64,000 nucleotides of DNA from Dehalobacter sp. CP (GTDB lineage Bacteria; Bacillota_B; Desulfitobacteriia; Desulfitobacteriales; Syntrophobotulaceae): the NCBI GenBank assembly GCA_009910795.1, contig VMEE01000071.1:46683-110682 (forward strand), written 5' to 3'. Every line of letters starts with the position of its first letter. The first letter of the stretch is position 1. Made by a program: the position numbers and the translations under genes. Positions 25,773-35,187 of the stretch are shown here, piece by piece. The notes under the pieces are model-generated. The model searched no databases. It was given only the letters and a program-made list of their open reading frames with translations, and was not told the DNA's origin.

Positions 25773-27008
25773 ATGAAAGTTATCTATTATGACTGTTTCA
25801 GCGGCATAAGTGGAGATATGAATCTTGGAGCGATGCTCGATCTTGGCGTCCCAAAGGATCATCTGCTCGCTGAGCTGGCTAAACTTCAAATCAATGAGCA
25901 ATATACAATAAACATCCGTTCTGAAAGCAAGCATGGAATTGAAGGCACACGCGTAGAGATAACGGTTGAAGATCCCGTGAACCACCATTCCAGCCAGCAG
26001 GCGAGAACGTTAGCCGATATCACTAAAATGATCAGGGAAATTGATTTGTCAGCAGCTGTGAAAGACAGAAGCATCCGGACATTTGCCATTCTGGCGGATG
26101 CGGAAGCAAGGGTTCATGGAATAAAGGCCGAGCAAGTCCATTTTCATGAGGTCGGGGCTGTGGATGCGATTCTCGATATTGTCGGGTCGGCTGTTTGCCT
26201 GGAATACTTGCAAGCTGACAGGATCGTCGCTTCCAGTGTGGAACTTGGTGGTGGATTTGTGCGCTGTGAGCACGGCCTGCTTCCAGTTCCTGCACCGGCC
26301 GTAACAGAGCTGCTCCAGGGTGTCCCGGTAAAGACCGGAATCGTGCCTTTTGAGACGACGACGCCCACAGGAGCGGCTATTCTGGCTGCGAATGTTCAAG
26401 AATATACGGACAATGTGGATATGATCATTCACCGGACCGGTTATGGGATTGGCCGGCGGGATTTGGAAATACCCAATATTCTACGGGTATATCTTGGGGA
26501 GAGAGCTGAAAAGACTGCTCCCGGATTCAGACAGCAGGAAAGACAGTGGATGCTGGAAACGAATATTGATGATATGAATCCGGAATTCTATGAATATATT
26601 GAAGAAAAGATGGTTGCTGCCGGAGCCCTGGACGTCTTTAAAACGCCGGTGATCATGAAGAAGGGGCGGCCGGGGTCAAAATTAAGCGCTTTAGTCAACA
26701 AGGAAGGGATCTCAGCTGTCGGGGAAGTTATTTTGCGGGAAACATCGGCGATTGGTTTGCGCAGTTATCCAGTTGAAAAAACGATACTCCGCCGGGAGAA
26801 TATGCTGATGCAGACCCGGTACGGTCCGGTCAATGTAAAATATTCTTATTTAGATGCGGAAAGAATCAAATCGAAACCGGAATATGAAGACTGTAAAAGA
26901 CTTGCCAGGGAGCATGACCTTCCCTTAAGCGAAATCTATGCTGAAGTTTACAGACTGCTGCCCAAAGGCAATCGATCCGGAGCTTTAAATCAAGAGAGGA
27001 AGAACTGA
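25773..27008 (+). CDS. larC: Nickel insertion protein LarC (nickel-pincer cofactor synthesis)
   Basis: 411 residues. YYDCFSGISGDMNLGAMLDLG at the N-terminus and the LE.T.TDDM-type ETNIDDMNPEFYEYI near residue 268 mark the LarC (DUF111) family, which inserts nickel into the pyridinium bis-thiocarboxylate cofactor of lactate racemase and relatives. Here the gene is one continuous frame, whereas Lactiplantibacillus larC is split by a programmed frameshift. larA, larB and larE are not in the window. I chose ATG 25773 with AGAGGTGG upstream. Confidence 0.88.
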   Translation: MKVIYYDCFSGISGDMNLGAMLDLGVPKDHLLAELAKLQINEQYTINIRSESKHGIEGTRVEITVEDPVNHHSSQQARTLADITKMIREIDLSAAVKDRSIRTFAILADAEARVHGIKAEQVHFHEVGAVDAILDIVGSAVCLEYLQADRIVASSVELGGGFVRCEHGLLPVPAPAVTELLQGVPVKTGIVPFETTTPTGAAILAANVQEYTDNVDMIIHRTGYGIGRRDLEIPNILRVYLGERAEKTAPGFRQQERQWMLETNIDDMNPEFYEYIEEKMVAAGALDVFKTPVIMKKGRPGSKLSALVNKEGISAVGEVILRETSAIGLRSYPVEKTILRRENMLMQTRYGPVNVKYSYLDAERIKSKPEYEDCKRLAREHDLPLSEIYAEVYRLLPKGNRSGALNQERKN

Positions 27009-27010
27009 AC

Positions 27011-27640
27011 GTGTTTTCATTATCTGCGGTCCTGCTGTTTATTACCTCGTCCATTGTACTGATCCTGGCACCCGGTCCGGACATTGTATTTTTGATAACC
27101 CAGGGTATAGCCAAGGGAAAGAAGGCAGGCATTTTTACTTCAATCGGGCTGACGTTGGGTAATTCGGTTCATACGTTGGCCGCGGCGCTGGGGCTATCTG
27201 TCATATTCAAGACGTCAGAAGTCGCCTTTGTTCTGTTTAAAACCTGCGGGGCGCTTTATCTTTTTTATTTGGCATATAAAGCGATCAAACATCGGAATGA
27301 CCCGCTGACTGCCGGTGTTGACCAACAAGGGTTCGATCACCGCGGCCTGCTGCTGCGAGGTTTCTATATGAATGTTTTCAATCCGAAAGTCGCCCTTTTT
27401 TTCCTGGCATTCCTGCCTCAGTTTGTCAATTCTGAATTTGGCAGCGTTCCTTTGCAGATGATATTCTTAGGGCTTATCTTTATGGGGCTTGTTGCGCTGA
27501 TTTTTGGATTTATCGGTTACTCGGCCGGCTCTTTAGGAAATTGGATTTTAGAGAAGCCCGGGTTTTCCAAGGTTATGAATATTGTCTCGGCGACCATCTT
27601 TGGAGCAATCGGCTTTAAGCTTCTGACCAGCACAAGATAA
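27011..27640 (+). CDS. LysE/RhtB-family amino-acid exporter
   Basis: 209 residues with five to six hydrophobic segments and the N-terminal family signature LAPGPDIVFLITQGIAKGKKAG. Members export amino acids such as lysine, threonine or homoserine lactones; the substrate is not predictable from sequence. The GTG start lies two bases after the larC stop with GAGAGGAAG upstream, so it is co-transcribed with larC. Confidence 0.85.
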   Translation: MFSLSAVLLFITSSIVLILAPGPDIVFLITQGIAKGKKAGIFTSIGLTLGNSVHTLAAALGLSVIFKTSEVAFVLFKTCGALYLFYLAYKAIKHRNDPLTAGVDQQGFDHRGLLLRGFYMNVFNPKVALFFLAFLPQFVNSEFGSVPLQMIFLGLIFMGLVALIFGFIGYSAGSLGNWILEKPGFSKVMNIVSATIFGAIGFKLLTSTR

Positions 27641-27705
27641 AAACGAACTTCGAATGAATGATGAGGAACCGAATAATCATAGACTGAGTCAAAGGAGCAA
27701 TCATA

Positions 27706-28647
27706 ATGGAAACAAAATCATCCCCTTCGGGGGCCAAGATGCAATCAAACCGCAGGGAGGTTTTATGGCGGTTGTTTCGTCCGCACACCCTTACGGCCTC
27801 ATTCATACCGGTTCTGATTGGTTCGGCACTGGCTTGGCAGATTAGAGACGGCTTAAACTGGGGACTGGTAGCGGCAATGCTGATTGCTTCAATCTTAATC
27901 CAGGCAGCCACGAATATGTTTAATGAGTATTACGACTTTATCCGGGGACTGGATACAGCGGAATCCGTTGGCATCGCCGGTGCGATCACCAGGGACGGAA
28001 TAAAAGCAGGGACAGTTCTGAGTCTGGCTTTGGTTTGTTTGCTGATTGCATCACTGCTGGGTATTTACATCTGCAGTAGCAGCAGTTGGTGGCTGGCCCT
28101 GATTGGCCTGGGCTGTATGGCTGTCGGTTATTTGTACACGGGTGGGCCTTACCCGATTGCCTATACGCCTTTTGGAGAATTGCTGGCCGGGCTCTTTATG
28201 GGATCAGGAATTATTTTGATTGCCTATTTTGTTCAGACCGGCAGCATTAACTGGGACGTCTTTTTAATTTCTGTTCCGAATCTGATTCTAATCGGAGCAA
28301 TCATGATGTCCAACAACATACGTGACCGGGAAGGGGATCAGCTGAACGGGCGCCATACACTCGCCATTCTGTTGGGACACCGCAGGGCTGTACAATTCAT
28401 GGCGGGAATGTTCCTGGTGGCCAATCTTTGGGTAGTTGTACTTACCCTGGCAGGTGTTCTGCCTGTCTGGGCACTATTGGTCCTGCTGAGCATTCCGAAT
28501 GCTCTTCAGGCCTTGAACGGATTCCGCAACAAAAAATTCCCGGCTGAAATGATGCCGGGAATGAAAAGTGTGGCTCAGACCAATACACTTTTTGGGATTT
28601 TGCTTACCATTGGTTTGTTAATTGAACTAGCCGTAAGTCAACTGTAA
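27706..28647 (+). CDS. menA: UbiA-family prenyltransferase, probably 1,4-dihydroxy-2-naphthoate polyprenyltransferase MenA
   Basis: 313 residues with about eight to nine membrane helices. The first Asp-rich motif NEYYDFIRGLD (near residue 72) and the second NNIRDREGD (near residue 205) bind the Mg-prenyl diphosphate. The pattern matches MenA of menaquinone synthesis better than UbiA or heme O synthase. No other men genes are adjacent. GGAG lies upstream of ATG 27706. Confidence 0.82.
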   Translation: METKSSPSGAKMQSNRREVLWRLFRPHTLTASFIPVLIGSALAWQIRDGLNWGLVAAMLIASILIQAATNMFNEYYDFIRGLDTAESVGIAGAITRDGIKAGTVLSLALVCLLIASLLGIYICSSSSWWLALIGLGCMAVGYLYTGGPYPIAYTPFGELLAGLFMGSGIILIAYFVQTGSINWDVFLISVPNLILIGAIMMSNNIRDREGDQLNGRHTLAILLGHRRAVQFMAGMFLVANLWVVVLTLAGVLPVWALLVLLSIPNALQALNGFRNKKFPAEMMPGMKSVAQTNTLFGILLTIGLLIELAVSQL

Positions 28648-28704
28648 TAGAACGAAAAGCGGAAAGGCAGTGGAACTACCGGTTCAGAGGCATGAGCAGT
28701 GCTA

Positions 28705-30510
28705 TCATGGAGCAGAGACTCTATATCTCTCCACAGTGCTCAGTAAGGAAGCGGCGAGTTCCGCTTCGACGTGGGTAACTTGTTCATCATAGACGACTTC
28801 AAGAACTTTCGTATTCGCATATAGCCAGGCCAATGCGGCTCCATCGGAAACAGGAATTTTCAGACTAACCTGAATGTGGTCACTGAACAGTTCTTTCTCG
28901 ATGGCCTGCTTCAGTTCTTCCAACCCGCTCCTCTGCAAAGCAGAAATTTCTACAACAGGCCGCGTTTCGCGCCAAAGGCTGATCCGGTTGTCCGGATGCA
29001 AACGGTCAACTTTATTGAGGACAATCAGGGTCGGTTTACTGCCTGCACCAAGTTCTGCCAGGATTTCATCGACAATCCGGATGTGGTCTTCGACCTGAGG
29101 ATCAGCAGCATCAGCCACAATCAAAATCTGGTCGGATAATACGACTTCCTCCAGGGTTGATTTAAAGGCATCGAGCAAATTAGGCGGAAGTCTTCGAATA
29201 AAGCCTACCGTATCGGAAAGCAGGACCGTACTGCCGTTATTTAAGGGAAGCTTGCGGGTTGTCGGATCAAGCGTAGCAAACAGTTTGTCCTCGGCCAAGA
29301 CATCCGAGCCGCACAACGCATTTAAAAGGGTAGATTTCCCGGCGTTGGTATAACCGACAATGGACAGAACCGGGATATTGTTTTTTTGGCGGTTTCCGCG
29401 GAGAACACCGCGTTGTCTACGGATATCGTCAAGGCGTTCTCTCAGATGAGCAATCCGGGAGCGGATATGACGACGGTCAGTTTCCAGTTTTGTTTCACCT
29501 GGTCCCCTTGTTCCGATGCCGCCTCCCAGACGAGAAAGCACTACACCGGTTCCTGTCAGGCGGGGAAGTCTATATTCGAGCTGGGCTAGCTCTACTTGCA
29601 GGATTCCTTCCCTGGAACGGGCATGCTGGGCGAATATATCCAGAATCAGGCCTGTACGGGACAGAACTTTCAACCCCAGCTTTTCTTCGAGGATGCGCTG
29701 CTGGGTTCCGGTTAATTCTTCGTCGAAGATAACCAGATCAGCCTGGCGTGTCTGGATCATTTGCTGAAGCTCTTCGAGCTTGCCCGGGCCGATGATCGTT
29801 AAGGAATCGCGGGTTTCTTTTTTCTGCATCAAATGGCCGACAATCAAGGCGCCGGCTGTTTTGGCCAGTTCTTCGAGTTCAGCAAACGAGACTTCCGCTT
29901 CGCTGATTCCGTATAGGTCTCTGCTGTACCGTGTCTGCAGTCCAACCAGTATGGTACGTTCACCTGTTTTGGCTTTTTCTGCAGGCAATTTCCTGAGTAC
30001 ATTGTCGGCATCTTCGATATTTTGAAAGAGCAACGCAAAGTCATCTATATCAGCCGCAAGGGGTCCGAAAATATTGACCTCCTCAATGTTCGTAGGTGAC
30101 AGAATGCCAACATAAAGGTCTTCAGCCCGGTTATTCCGGATCCCGATGGCGATCATTGCATCGAGATTCAACTGCTTCAGGGAACTGATGTCCATGGAAG
30201 ACAATAAACCGCTGCTCTTGGGATGGGTATGAATACAGCGGGTGCCCGAAAGGCGCTGCAGGCTGTGTTTCTGCTCCACTTCAGCCAGCTTCACGGTACT
30301 GTGATTTCCTATGCTGACATCGGTGATCCGGCCTTTGCGGTCGGCATACACGGCAATTTCCTTGTTCACCTGCGAAGAGATTTCGGCAAGTTGTTCAATG
30401 AGTTCCTGTGTCCACAAATGGTCTCTAGGAATTTGGTAAGTATAGAAACCGTCTAACTTTTTAAGAATACTGTTTTTTATACCTTCTATTTCACCGTTAA
30501 CCTGTAGCAA
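28705..30510 (-). CDS. hflX: GTPase HflX with extended, JAMM-like N-terminal domain
   Basis: 601 residues, against ~420-430 for a standard HflX. The C-terminal ~415 residues are HflX: GGIGTRGPGETKLE, G1 GYTNAGKSTLL, G3 DTVGFIRRLPP and G4 LNKVD. HflX rescues and splits stalled ribosomes. The N-terminal ~150 residues contain HTHPKSSGLLSSMD, which fits the JAMM metallopeptidase pattern H-x-H-x7-S-x2-D (residues 94-107), with Glu51 as a candidate upstream acid. I chose TTG 30510, eight bases after GGAGG; the TTG at 30516 is only two bases from it. Convergent with menA. Confidence 0.9.
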   Translation of the reverse strand: MLQVNGEIEGIKNSILKKLDGFYTYQIPRDHLWTQELIEQLAEISSQVNKEIAVYADRKGRITDVSIGNHSTVKLAEVEQKHSLQRLSGTRCIHTHPKSSGLLSSMDISSLKQLNLDAMIAIGIRNNRAEDLYVGILSPTNIEEVNIFGPLAADIDDFALLFQNIEDADNVLRKLPAEKAKTGERTILVGLQTRYSRDLYGISEAEVSFAELEELAKTAGALIVGHLMQKKETRDSLTIIGPGKLEELQQMIQTRQADLVIFDEELTGTQQRILEEKLGLKVLSRTGLILDIFAQHARSREGILQVELAQLEYRLPRLTGTGVVLSRLGGGIGTRGPGETKLETDRRHIRSRIAHLRERLDDIRRQRGVLRGNRQKNNIPVLSIVGYTNAGKSTLLNALCGSDVLAEDKLFATLDPTTRKLPLNNGSTVLLSDTVGFIRRLPPNLLDAFKSTLEEVVLSDQILIVADAADPQVEDHIRIVDEILAELGAGSKPTLIVLNKVDRLHPDNRISLWRETRPVVEISALQRSGLEELKQAIEKELFSDHIQVSLKIPVSDGAALAWLYANTKVLEVVYDEQVTHVEAELAASLLSTVERYRVSAP

Positions 30511-30621
30511 AGGCAATTCCTCCCTGTGGTAAGATTAGGAAAGAAGACGTTGATCATGTATAATAACAGTATTATATCACTGAATCCAGTCATTCCCTAA
30601 AAGATCAGAGGAACGGCCGGG

Positions 30622-31458
30622 GTGGAGGGAGGTTATCTTCTGCGTAGATATCATTTGACTCGCCGTCAGTTGATTGCAGGTGGAATCGGGATAATCGTAA
30701 CCACCTTTTTTCTATATTACGAGCGGTATTCAGTTGCTGTAACTGAGTATCGCGCTTCGATTGCCAATTTGCCCAAAGAATTTGAGGGATTCACGATTCT
30801 GCATCTGACGGATTTGCATAGCAAAAGATATGGCCGGGAGCAAAAAACCCTGCTTGATTTGATCCATCAATTCAGCTTTGATATGGTCGCGCTTACCGGT
30901 GATTTCATTGATAAAGATAATGCTGATTTCACCGCCGGCCGGGAATTGATTCAAGGGCTTCGTCCCAAACCGATTTTCTTTGTGTCGGGCAATCACGAAT
31001 GGCGTTATCAGTTTCATATCCGGGAGCCTCTGATTAATGAGGGAGTGCATGTTCTTCAAAACGAGGCGTATACGTACAGCATCGGAAATTCCCATATCTG
31101 GATCGTCGGGGTCAATGATCCGTATACGTACAGGGATGACTTGAGTAAGGCCACAGGCCGGATATCCGATCAGGCCCCGAAAATACTGCTGGCTCATGCC
31201 CCTGATATTTTAACGAAAGCAGCCGAGGATGAGATAGAATTGGTGCTTGTCGGGCATACGCATGGTGGACAAATCAGGCTGCCGCTGCTCGGGGCTATTT
31301 ATGTTCCGGGACAAGCGTTGTTTCCAAAGTATGATTATGGAGAGTTTCAGTATAAAAGCACAAGTATGATCATCAATTGCGGCTTAGGGGAAAGTACCCA
31401 TTTCCCGTTCAGGTTCTGCAGCAGACCAGAAATTGTGCTGGTGAAACTAGTGAGTTGA
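30622..31458 (+). CDS. Membrane-anchored or Tat-exported metallophosphoesterase (YkuE-like)
   Basis: About 278 residues. Calcineurin-type metal ligands are all present: TDLHSKR, LTGDFID, VSGNHEW, LLAHAPD and GHTHGGQ. The N-terminus LTRRQLIAGGIGIIVTTFFLYY carries a twin arginine followed by a hydrophobic stretch, like Bacillus YkuE, a Tat-exported wall phosphodiesterase. The start is uncertain: the GTG at 30622 lacks a ribosome site, while GGAGGGAGG at 30624-30632 would better serve a CTG at 30640. Divergent from hflX. Confidence 0.82.
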   Translation: MEGGYLLRRYHLTRRQLIAGGIGIIVTTFFLYYERYSVAVTEYRASIANLPKEFEGFTILHLTDLHSKRYGREQKTLLDLIHQFSFDMVALTGDFIDKDNADFTAGRELIQGLRPKPIFFVSGNHEWRYQFHIREPLINEGVHVLQNEAYTYSIGNSHIWIVGVNDPYTYRDDLSKATGRISDQAPKILLAHAPDILTKAAEDEIELVLVGHTHGGQIRLPLLGAIYVPGQALFPKYDYGEFQYKSTSMIINCGLGESTHFPFRFCSRPEIVLVKLVS

Positions 31459-31497
31459 CGTGGTACGAGGGAGTTAACAAGATGAGCAGTAAACAAA

Positions 31498-32049
31498 TCA
31501 ATGATTTTTGACAGATATAGAATCCAGGATCGAACGAATGGCGCTGCTCGTGCTATCGGGGAAAAAAGCCTGATCCGTAAAAAAGGAGATTCTGACAACT
31601 TCGTTGTTGTCATTCAATTCCAACCAGTATTCCTGCGAGCTGATAACATTTTCGCCAAAATCAGCTGACCAGCTTTCTTCAAATCCGTTCCAATGATTTA
31701 AGGACGTACGTTTTAGAACATAGCTTATAAAGTTATAAGTACTTCTGGCTTTGCTGTCTTGAAGGAAATGCTCCAGGTCGTCTGCCCTCCAGATCTGGAG
31801 ATATCCCCTGAAGCTGAGTTTACTGTCCGTAAAATAGATGTTCAGACGCATTTCCTCTCCTTTGTCGGGAGTCAAATGCACTTCAGTTGTAGCTGGGAAT
31901 TGTGCTTTGACTGCATAATTATCTACCTGATATTCATACGTCCGGTCGTTTTGGAAGGATGCAATTGCCGGTCCTTCCAGATACAGATATTGGATTAGCA
32001 AGGCAACAACCACAGCGCATGCGGTCTTTAATAATATCTTTATCTGCAT
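31498..32049 (-). CDS. Exported or membrane-anchored protein of unknown function
   Basis: 183 residues. An N-terminal hydrophobic stretch (about residues 7-24) after KILLK looks like a signal peptide or anchor; the rest is soluble and rich in aromatic residues, with no motif I recognise. AAGGAG lies five bases before the ATG. It is convergent with the YkuE-like gene and stands alone. Confidence 0.6.
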   Translation of the reverse strand: MQIKILLKTACAVVVALLIQYLYLEGPAIASFQNDRTYEYQVDNYAVKAQFPATTEVHLTPDKGEEMRLNIYFTDSKLSFRGYLQIWRADDLEHFLQDSKARSTYNFISYVLKRTSLNHWNGFEESWSADFGENVISSQEYWLELNDNNEVVRISFFTDQAFFPDSTSSAIRSILDSISVKNH

Positions 32050-32181
32050 AGCTACTCCTTTCCGACATAGTCTTACATATCTTTTTATTAGTGCCTTTTG
32101 AAACGGTTATTGAATTTTATGAAAGAAACGGACAATAAAGAATCGTTAACGGGTTTTGCTTTAAATAGATGAGGATGATGC

Positions 32182-32391
32182 ATGAATATCATTATTTCAC
32201 ACATGAGCGGCGAACCGATCTATCAGCAAATCATCAATCAGATCAAAACATTGATCCTGGCGGGAGATCTGACCGAGGGGGAAATGCTTCCTTCGATCAG
32301 GCAGCTTGGGAAGGGTTTGCGTATTAGTGTCATTTACCTTATGACTATAAAAACAAAGACTTTTAACACTGCCGAGACGCAGTGGGTTTAA
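32182..32391 (+). pseudogene. Truncated GntR-family (YtrA-type) regulator remnant
   Basis: The first ~50 residues match the winged helix of YtrA-type GntR regulators: GEPIYQQIINQIKTLILAGD and MLPSIRQLGKGLRISV. The frame then departs after SVI into unrelated sequence and stops, so the second half of the DNA-binding domain and the rest are missing. GATGAGGATG precedes the ATG. A terminator follows 10 bp after the stop. Probably a deletion remnant. Confidence 0.7.
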
Positions 32392-32402
32392 AGATCTAAA
32401 GA

Positions 32403-32429
32403 AAAAAAGGCATTAATTTTGCCTTTTTT
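32403..32429. terminator. Bidirectional terminator
   Basis: AAAAAAGGC (32403-32411) pairs with GCCTTTTTT (32421-32429). It can end both the GntR remnant transcript and, on the minus strand, the receiver-protein transcript whose coding region ends at 32513. Confidence 0.7.
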
Positions 32430-32512
32430 GCGTATTATGGTTATTATTGACTTGACACCTTTTCCGATATATCGATGAATGCAAAAACTCTGTTTGGAAT
32501 TTAAGTGCGAAT

Positions 32513-32908
32513 TTAAGCAGGATAGAGTGAAGAATCGCAATGATTGATTGCGTGATGCTTGATAACGTCAAGAACCGTATTGATTTTAAACGGTTTCTGG
32601 ATAATCCCCTTGAAATTTGTGGTTTTCGGCAGCTTCCTTTCTTCAATATCTGAACCGGAAATCATAATTACCGGGATATTTTTCAGATTTTTTTGAGCTG
32701 AAATCTTCTCAATAAATTCGCAGCCATTGAGTATAGGCATGGAATAGTCTGTGAGAATTAAATTTGGGTGAGGGCAGCTCTTCAGCATAGTAAGAGCTGA
32801 ATATCCATTTGACGCGATAATTGGAGTATAGCCGTTGCCAATTAGCATTGTTGACAGAAGATTGGCTATACTTGTGTCGTCGTCGATGACCATTACAACA
32901 GGCCTCAA
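32513..32908 (-). CDS. Single-domain response regulator (CheY-like receiver)
   Basis: 131 residues, receiver domain only: acidic pair VIDDD near residue 9, phospho-acceptor Asp in LILTDYSMP near residue 54, switch residue in VIMISGSD and the conserved Lys in IQKPF. No output domain and no adjacent kinase. TTG start with GGAGG eight bases upstream. Output could be chemotaxis-like or a phosphorelay. The 271 bp upstream to 33179 are AT-rich; I saw no further gene there. Confidence 0.85.
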   Translation of the reverse strand: MRPVVMVIDDDTSIANLLSTMLIGNGYTPIIASNGYSALTMLKSCPHPNLILTDYSMPILNGCEFIEKISAQKNLKNIPVIMISGSDIEERKLPKTTNFKGIIQKPFKINTVLDVIKHHAINHCDSSLYPA

Positions 32909-33179
32909 CTGTCGTTCCTCCTTCTAAAATTTTCTTATTTTGCAACCTTTATCAGTATACACTACAATAAGGAAGAAAAATGTTGATGCCTGTCAAAGGC
33001 CGAAAAAAAATATTTTGACTGTTTTTTAGAAGAAAATCGTTTATTTCCAATGGTTTTAAAGCCTGTCCATTTATTTTGGTTACAGAAAGAAATGTCATTT
33101 ATCGTAAAAAAGTTAGTAAATATTGTATTTTTTTGATGTGTAGGTTATGCGTAAAATTTAGCTTTACTGGAGTGTTTGA

Positions 33180-34331
33180 ATGGCAAGGGTTGAACTGATC
33201 GCAGTAACGGCATTTGGGCTTGAAGCTGTCGTTGCGCGGGAACTTAAAAATCTGGGGTATGAAAATACAGAGGTTCAGAACGGTAAGATATCATGGACAA
33301 CAAATGAAGAAGGGATTTGCCGGGCCAATCTGTGGCTGAGGTGTGCGGACCGTATCAGTTTGAAGATGGGTGAGTTTGAAGCCCGAAGCTTTGAGGAATT
33401 ATTCCAGCAAACGAAAGCATTGCCTTGGGAGGAATGGCTGCCGGTGGACGCCTGTTTTCCGGTGACCGGAAAATCGGTTAAATCTCAGCTGCATAGTGTT
33501 CCAGACTGCCAGGCGATCGTTAAGAAAGCGATTGTGGAGAGACTGAAGGATACCTATGGCGTCAGCTGGTTTGAAGAGACAGGAGCCCTCTATGCCGTAC
33601 AGGTCTCTATTCTGAAAGATACTGTTACGCTGACCATCGATACTTCCGGTAAGGGATTAAACAAACGCGGCTATAGGCAAATGGCCGGGGAGGCTCCATT
33701 AAAAGAAACACTTGCTGCTGCAATGGTCTATCTTAGCTACTGGAAACCCGACCGTGTTCTTCTGGATCCTTTTTGCGGAACAGGAACGATTCCGATTGAA
33801 GCGGCTTTTATCGGGCAGAACCGGGCACCTGGTCTGGCCAGGGCATTTTCGGCTGAACGATGGACGAACATTGCGGAAAAACATTGGCGAAAAGCAAGAG
33901 AAGAAGCAGAAGATCTCTGGCAAAGAAATGAGGAACTTGCAATCTATGGTTCGGATATTGATCCAGCTGCTTTACGCTTAGCCAGGGAACACACCAGAGA
34001 AGCAGGTCTGGAAGGAAAAATATTTTTTCAGAGGCTACCGGTCAAAGAAGTCCGCTCCAGATTTAAATATGGCTGTATCATTACGAATCCTCCATACGGG
34101 CAAAGGCTTGGAACAGCAGCAGAAGCTGAAACTGCTTATCAGGAACTTGGCGAGGTTCTGGAGAGACTCGAAGATTGGTCCCTGCAGATGCTCACTTCGC
34201 TGCCAAAACCAGAAAGGTTCATTAAAAAAAGGTGGGATAAAAGCCGGAAATTATATAATGGAAGAATTGAGTGCCATTATTATCAGTTTTTTGGGCTCAA
34301 ACCTCCAAAAGACGCGAAAAATAACCTATAG
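33180..34331 (+). CDS. THUMP-domain rRNA (guanine-N2)-methyltransferase, RlmL/YpsC-like
   Basis: 383 residues. N-terminal ferredoxin-like and THUMP region (about 1-160), then a class I SAM methyltransferase with LLDPFCGTGTIPIEAA near residue 198 and the N6/N2 motif TNPPYGQRL near residue 300. It matches the family of E. coli RlmL N-terminal half and Bacillus YpsC, which methylate 23S rRNA guanine. The target base cannot be fixed from sequence. Confidence 0.88.
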   Translation: MARVELIAVTAFGLEAVVARELKNLGYENTEVQNGKISWTTNEEGICRANLWLRCADRISLKMGEFEARSFEELFQQTKALPWEEWLPVDACFPVTGKSVKSQLHSVPDCQAIVKKAIVERLKDTYGVSWFEETGALYAVQVSILKDTVTLTIDTSGKGLNKRGYRQMAGEAPLKETLAAAMVYLSYWKPDRVLLDPFCGTGTIPIEAAFIGQNRAPGLARAFSAERWTNIAEKHWRKAREEAEDLWQRNEELAIYGSDIDPAALRLAREHTREAGLEGKIFFQRLPVKEVRSRFKYGCIITNPPYGQRLGTAAEAETAYQELGEVLERLEDWSLQMLTSLPKPERFIKKRWDKSRKLYNGRIECHYYQFFGLKPPKDAKNNL

Positions 34332-34399
34332 ATTATTTCTAAAAAAAGAATAAAATATGGATAGGGTAATTTTAAAGATGAGAAGGAAATATAAGGATT

Positions 34400-35152
34400 A
34401 TGATGGATAAAAAGGATATAACTGAAAAGCTCGAGCCTCTCTACGACAAAAAGGTCGAATGCCTTTTATGCGGTCAGGAATTCGTGACCAAGAAAATCCG
34501 GTCGCGGTTCATTAAGCCGCGCAAGGTCGACAGTGATTTTGGTCAGATATTTGAGCAAGGTGACAATAGTCCGTTATTCTACTATGTCATGGTCTGCCCT
34601 CATTGCGGTTTTTCTTTCACAGAGGATTTTTCCAAAATCATGGCACAAAATGTTCGCAAAAAAACCCTCGAGGAGATCTCCGGCAAGATGGACCACAGTA
34701 AAGACTTTTGCGGAGAGCGGGATTATCAAATGGCAGTCAGAACGTTTAAGCTAGCGATCTACTTTGCCCAGCTGATTAAAGAAAAACATGTTGTGCTGGC
34801 AAGGATCTGTCACCGCCTGGCGTGGATTTACCGCGGAGCCGGAATTACTGAAGAAGAGATGAGATTTATGAACCTGGCCTGTACCGAATATGAACAATCT
34901 TTTCTTTATACGGATTTCAATCCGGAATTGACTCCGGAAATCCAGATTTTATATTTGATCGGTGAATTGAACCGCAGACTAGGAAAATACAATGAAGCTG
35001 TCAAATATTTTTCTACAGTCAGTGAACATCCTGACAAAAGCCGGTACATAAAATATGTCAATATGGCCAGAAATCAGTGGAGCGAAGCTGTCCAGGAATA
35101 TCGGGAGAGCAAGATCAAACAGCAAATACAGCCAAACGTAAAATCAGAATAA
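34400..35152 (+). CDS. DUF2225 family protein
   Basis: 250 residues. Two CxxC pairs (CLLCGQEF near residue 22 and CPHCGFSF near residue 65) suggest a zinc-binding N-terminal domain; the remainder is helical and TPR-like, with [11 protein letters not shown] near residue 200. DUF2225 proteins are conserved in anaerobic Firmicutes without known function. ATG at 34400 or 34403. It is 35 bp upstream of asnS and likely in the same transcript. Confidence 0.8.
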   Translation: MMDKKDITEKLEPLYDKKVECLLCGQEFVTKKIRSRFIKPRKVDSDFGQIFEQGDNSPLFYYVMVCPHCGFSFTEDFSKIMAQNVRKKTLEEISGKMDHSKDFCGERDYQMAVRTFKLAIYFAQLIKEKHVVLARICHRLAWIYRGAGITEEEMRFMNLACTEYEQSFLYTDFNPELTPEIQILYLIGELNRRLGKYNEAVKYFSTVSEHPDKSRYIKYVNMARNQWSEAVQEYRESKIKQQIQPNVKSE

Positions 35153-35187
35153 CTGAAGGGTGTATCAATTATAAACAGGAGTTAATG

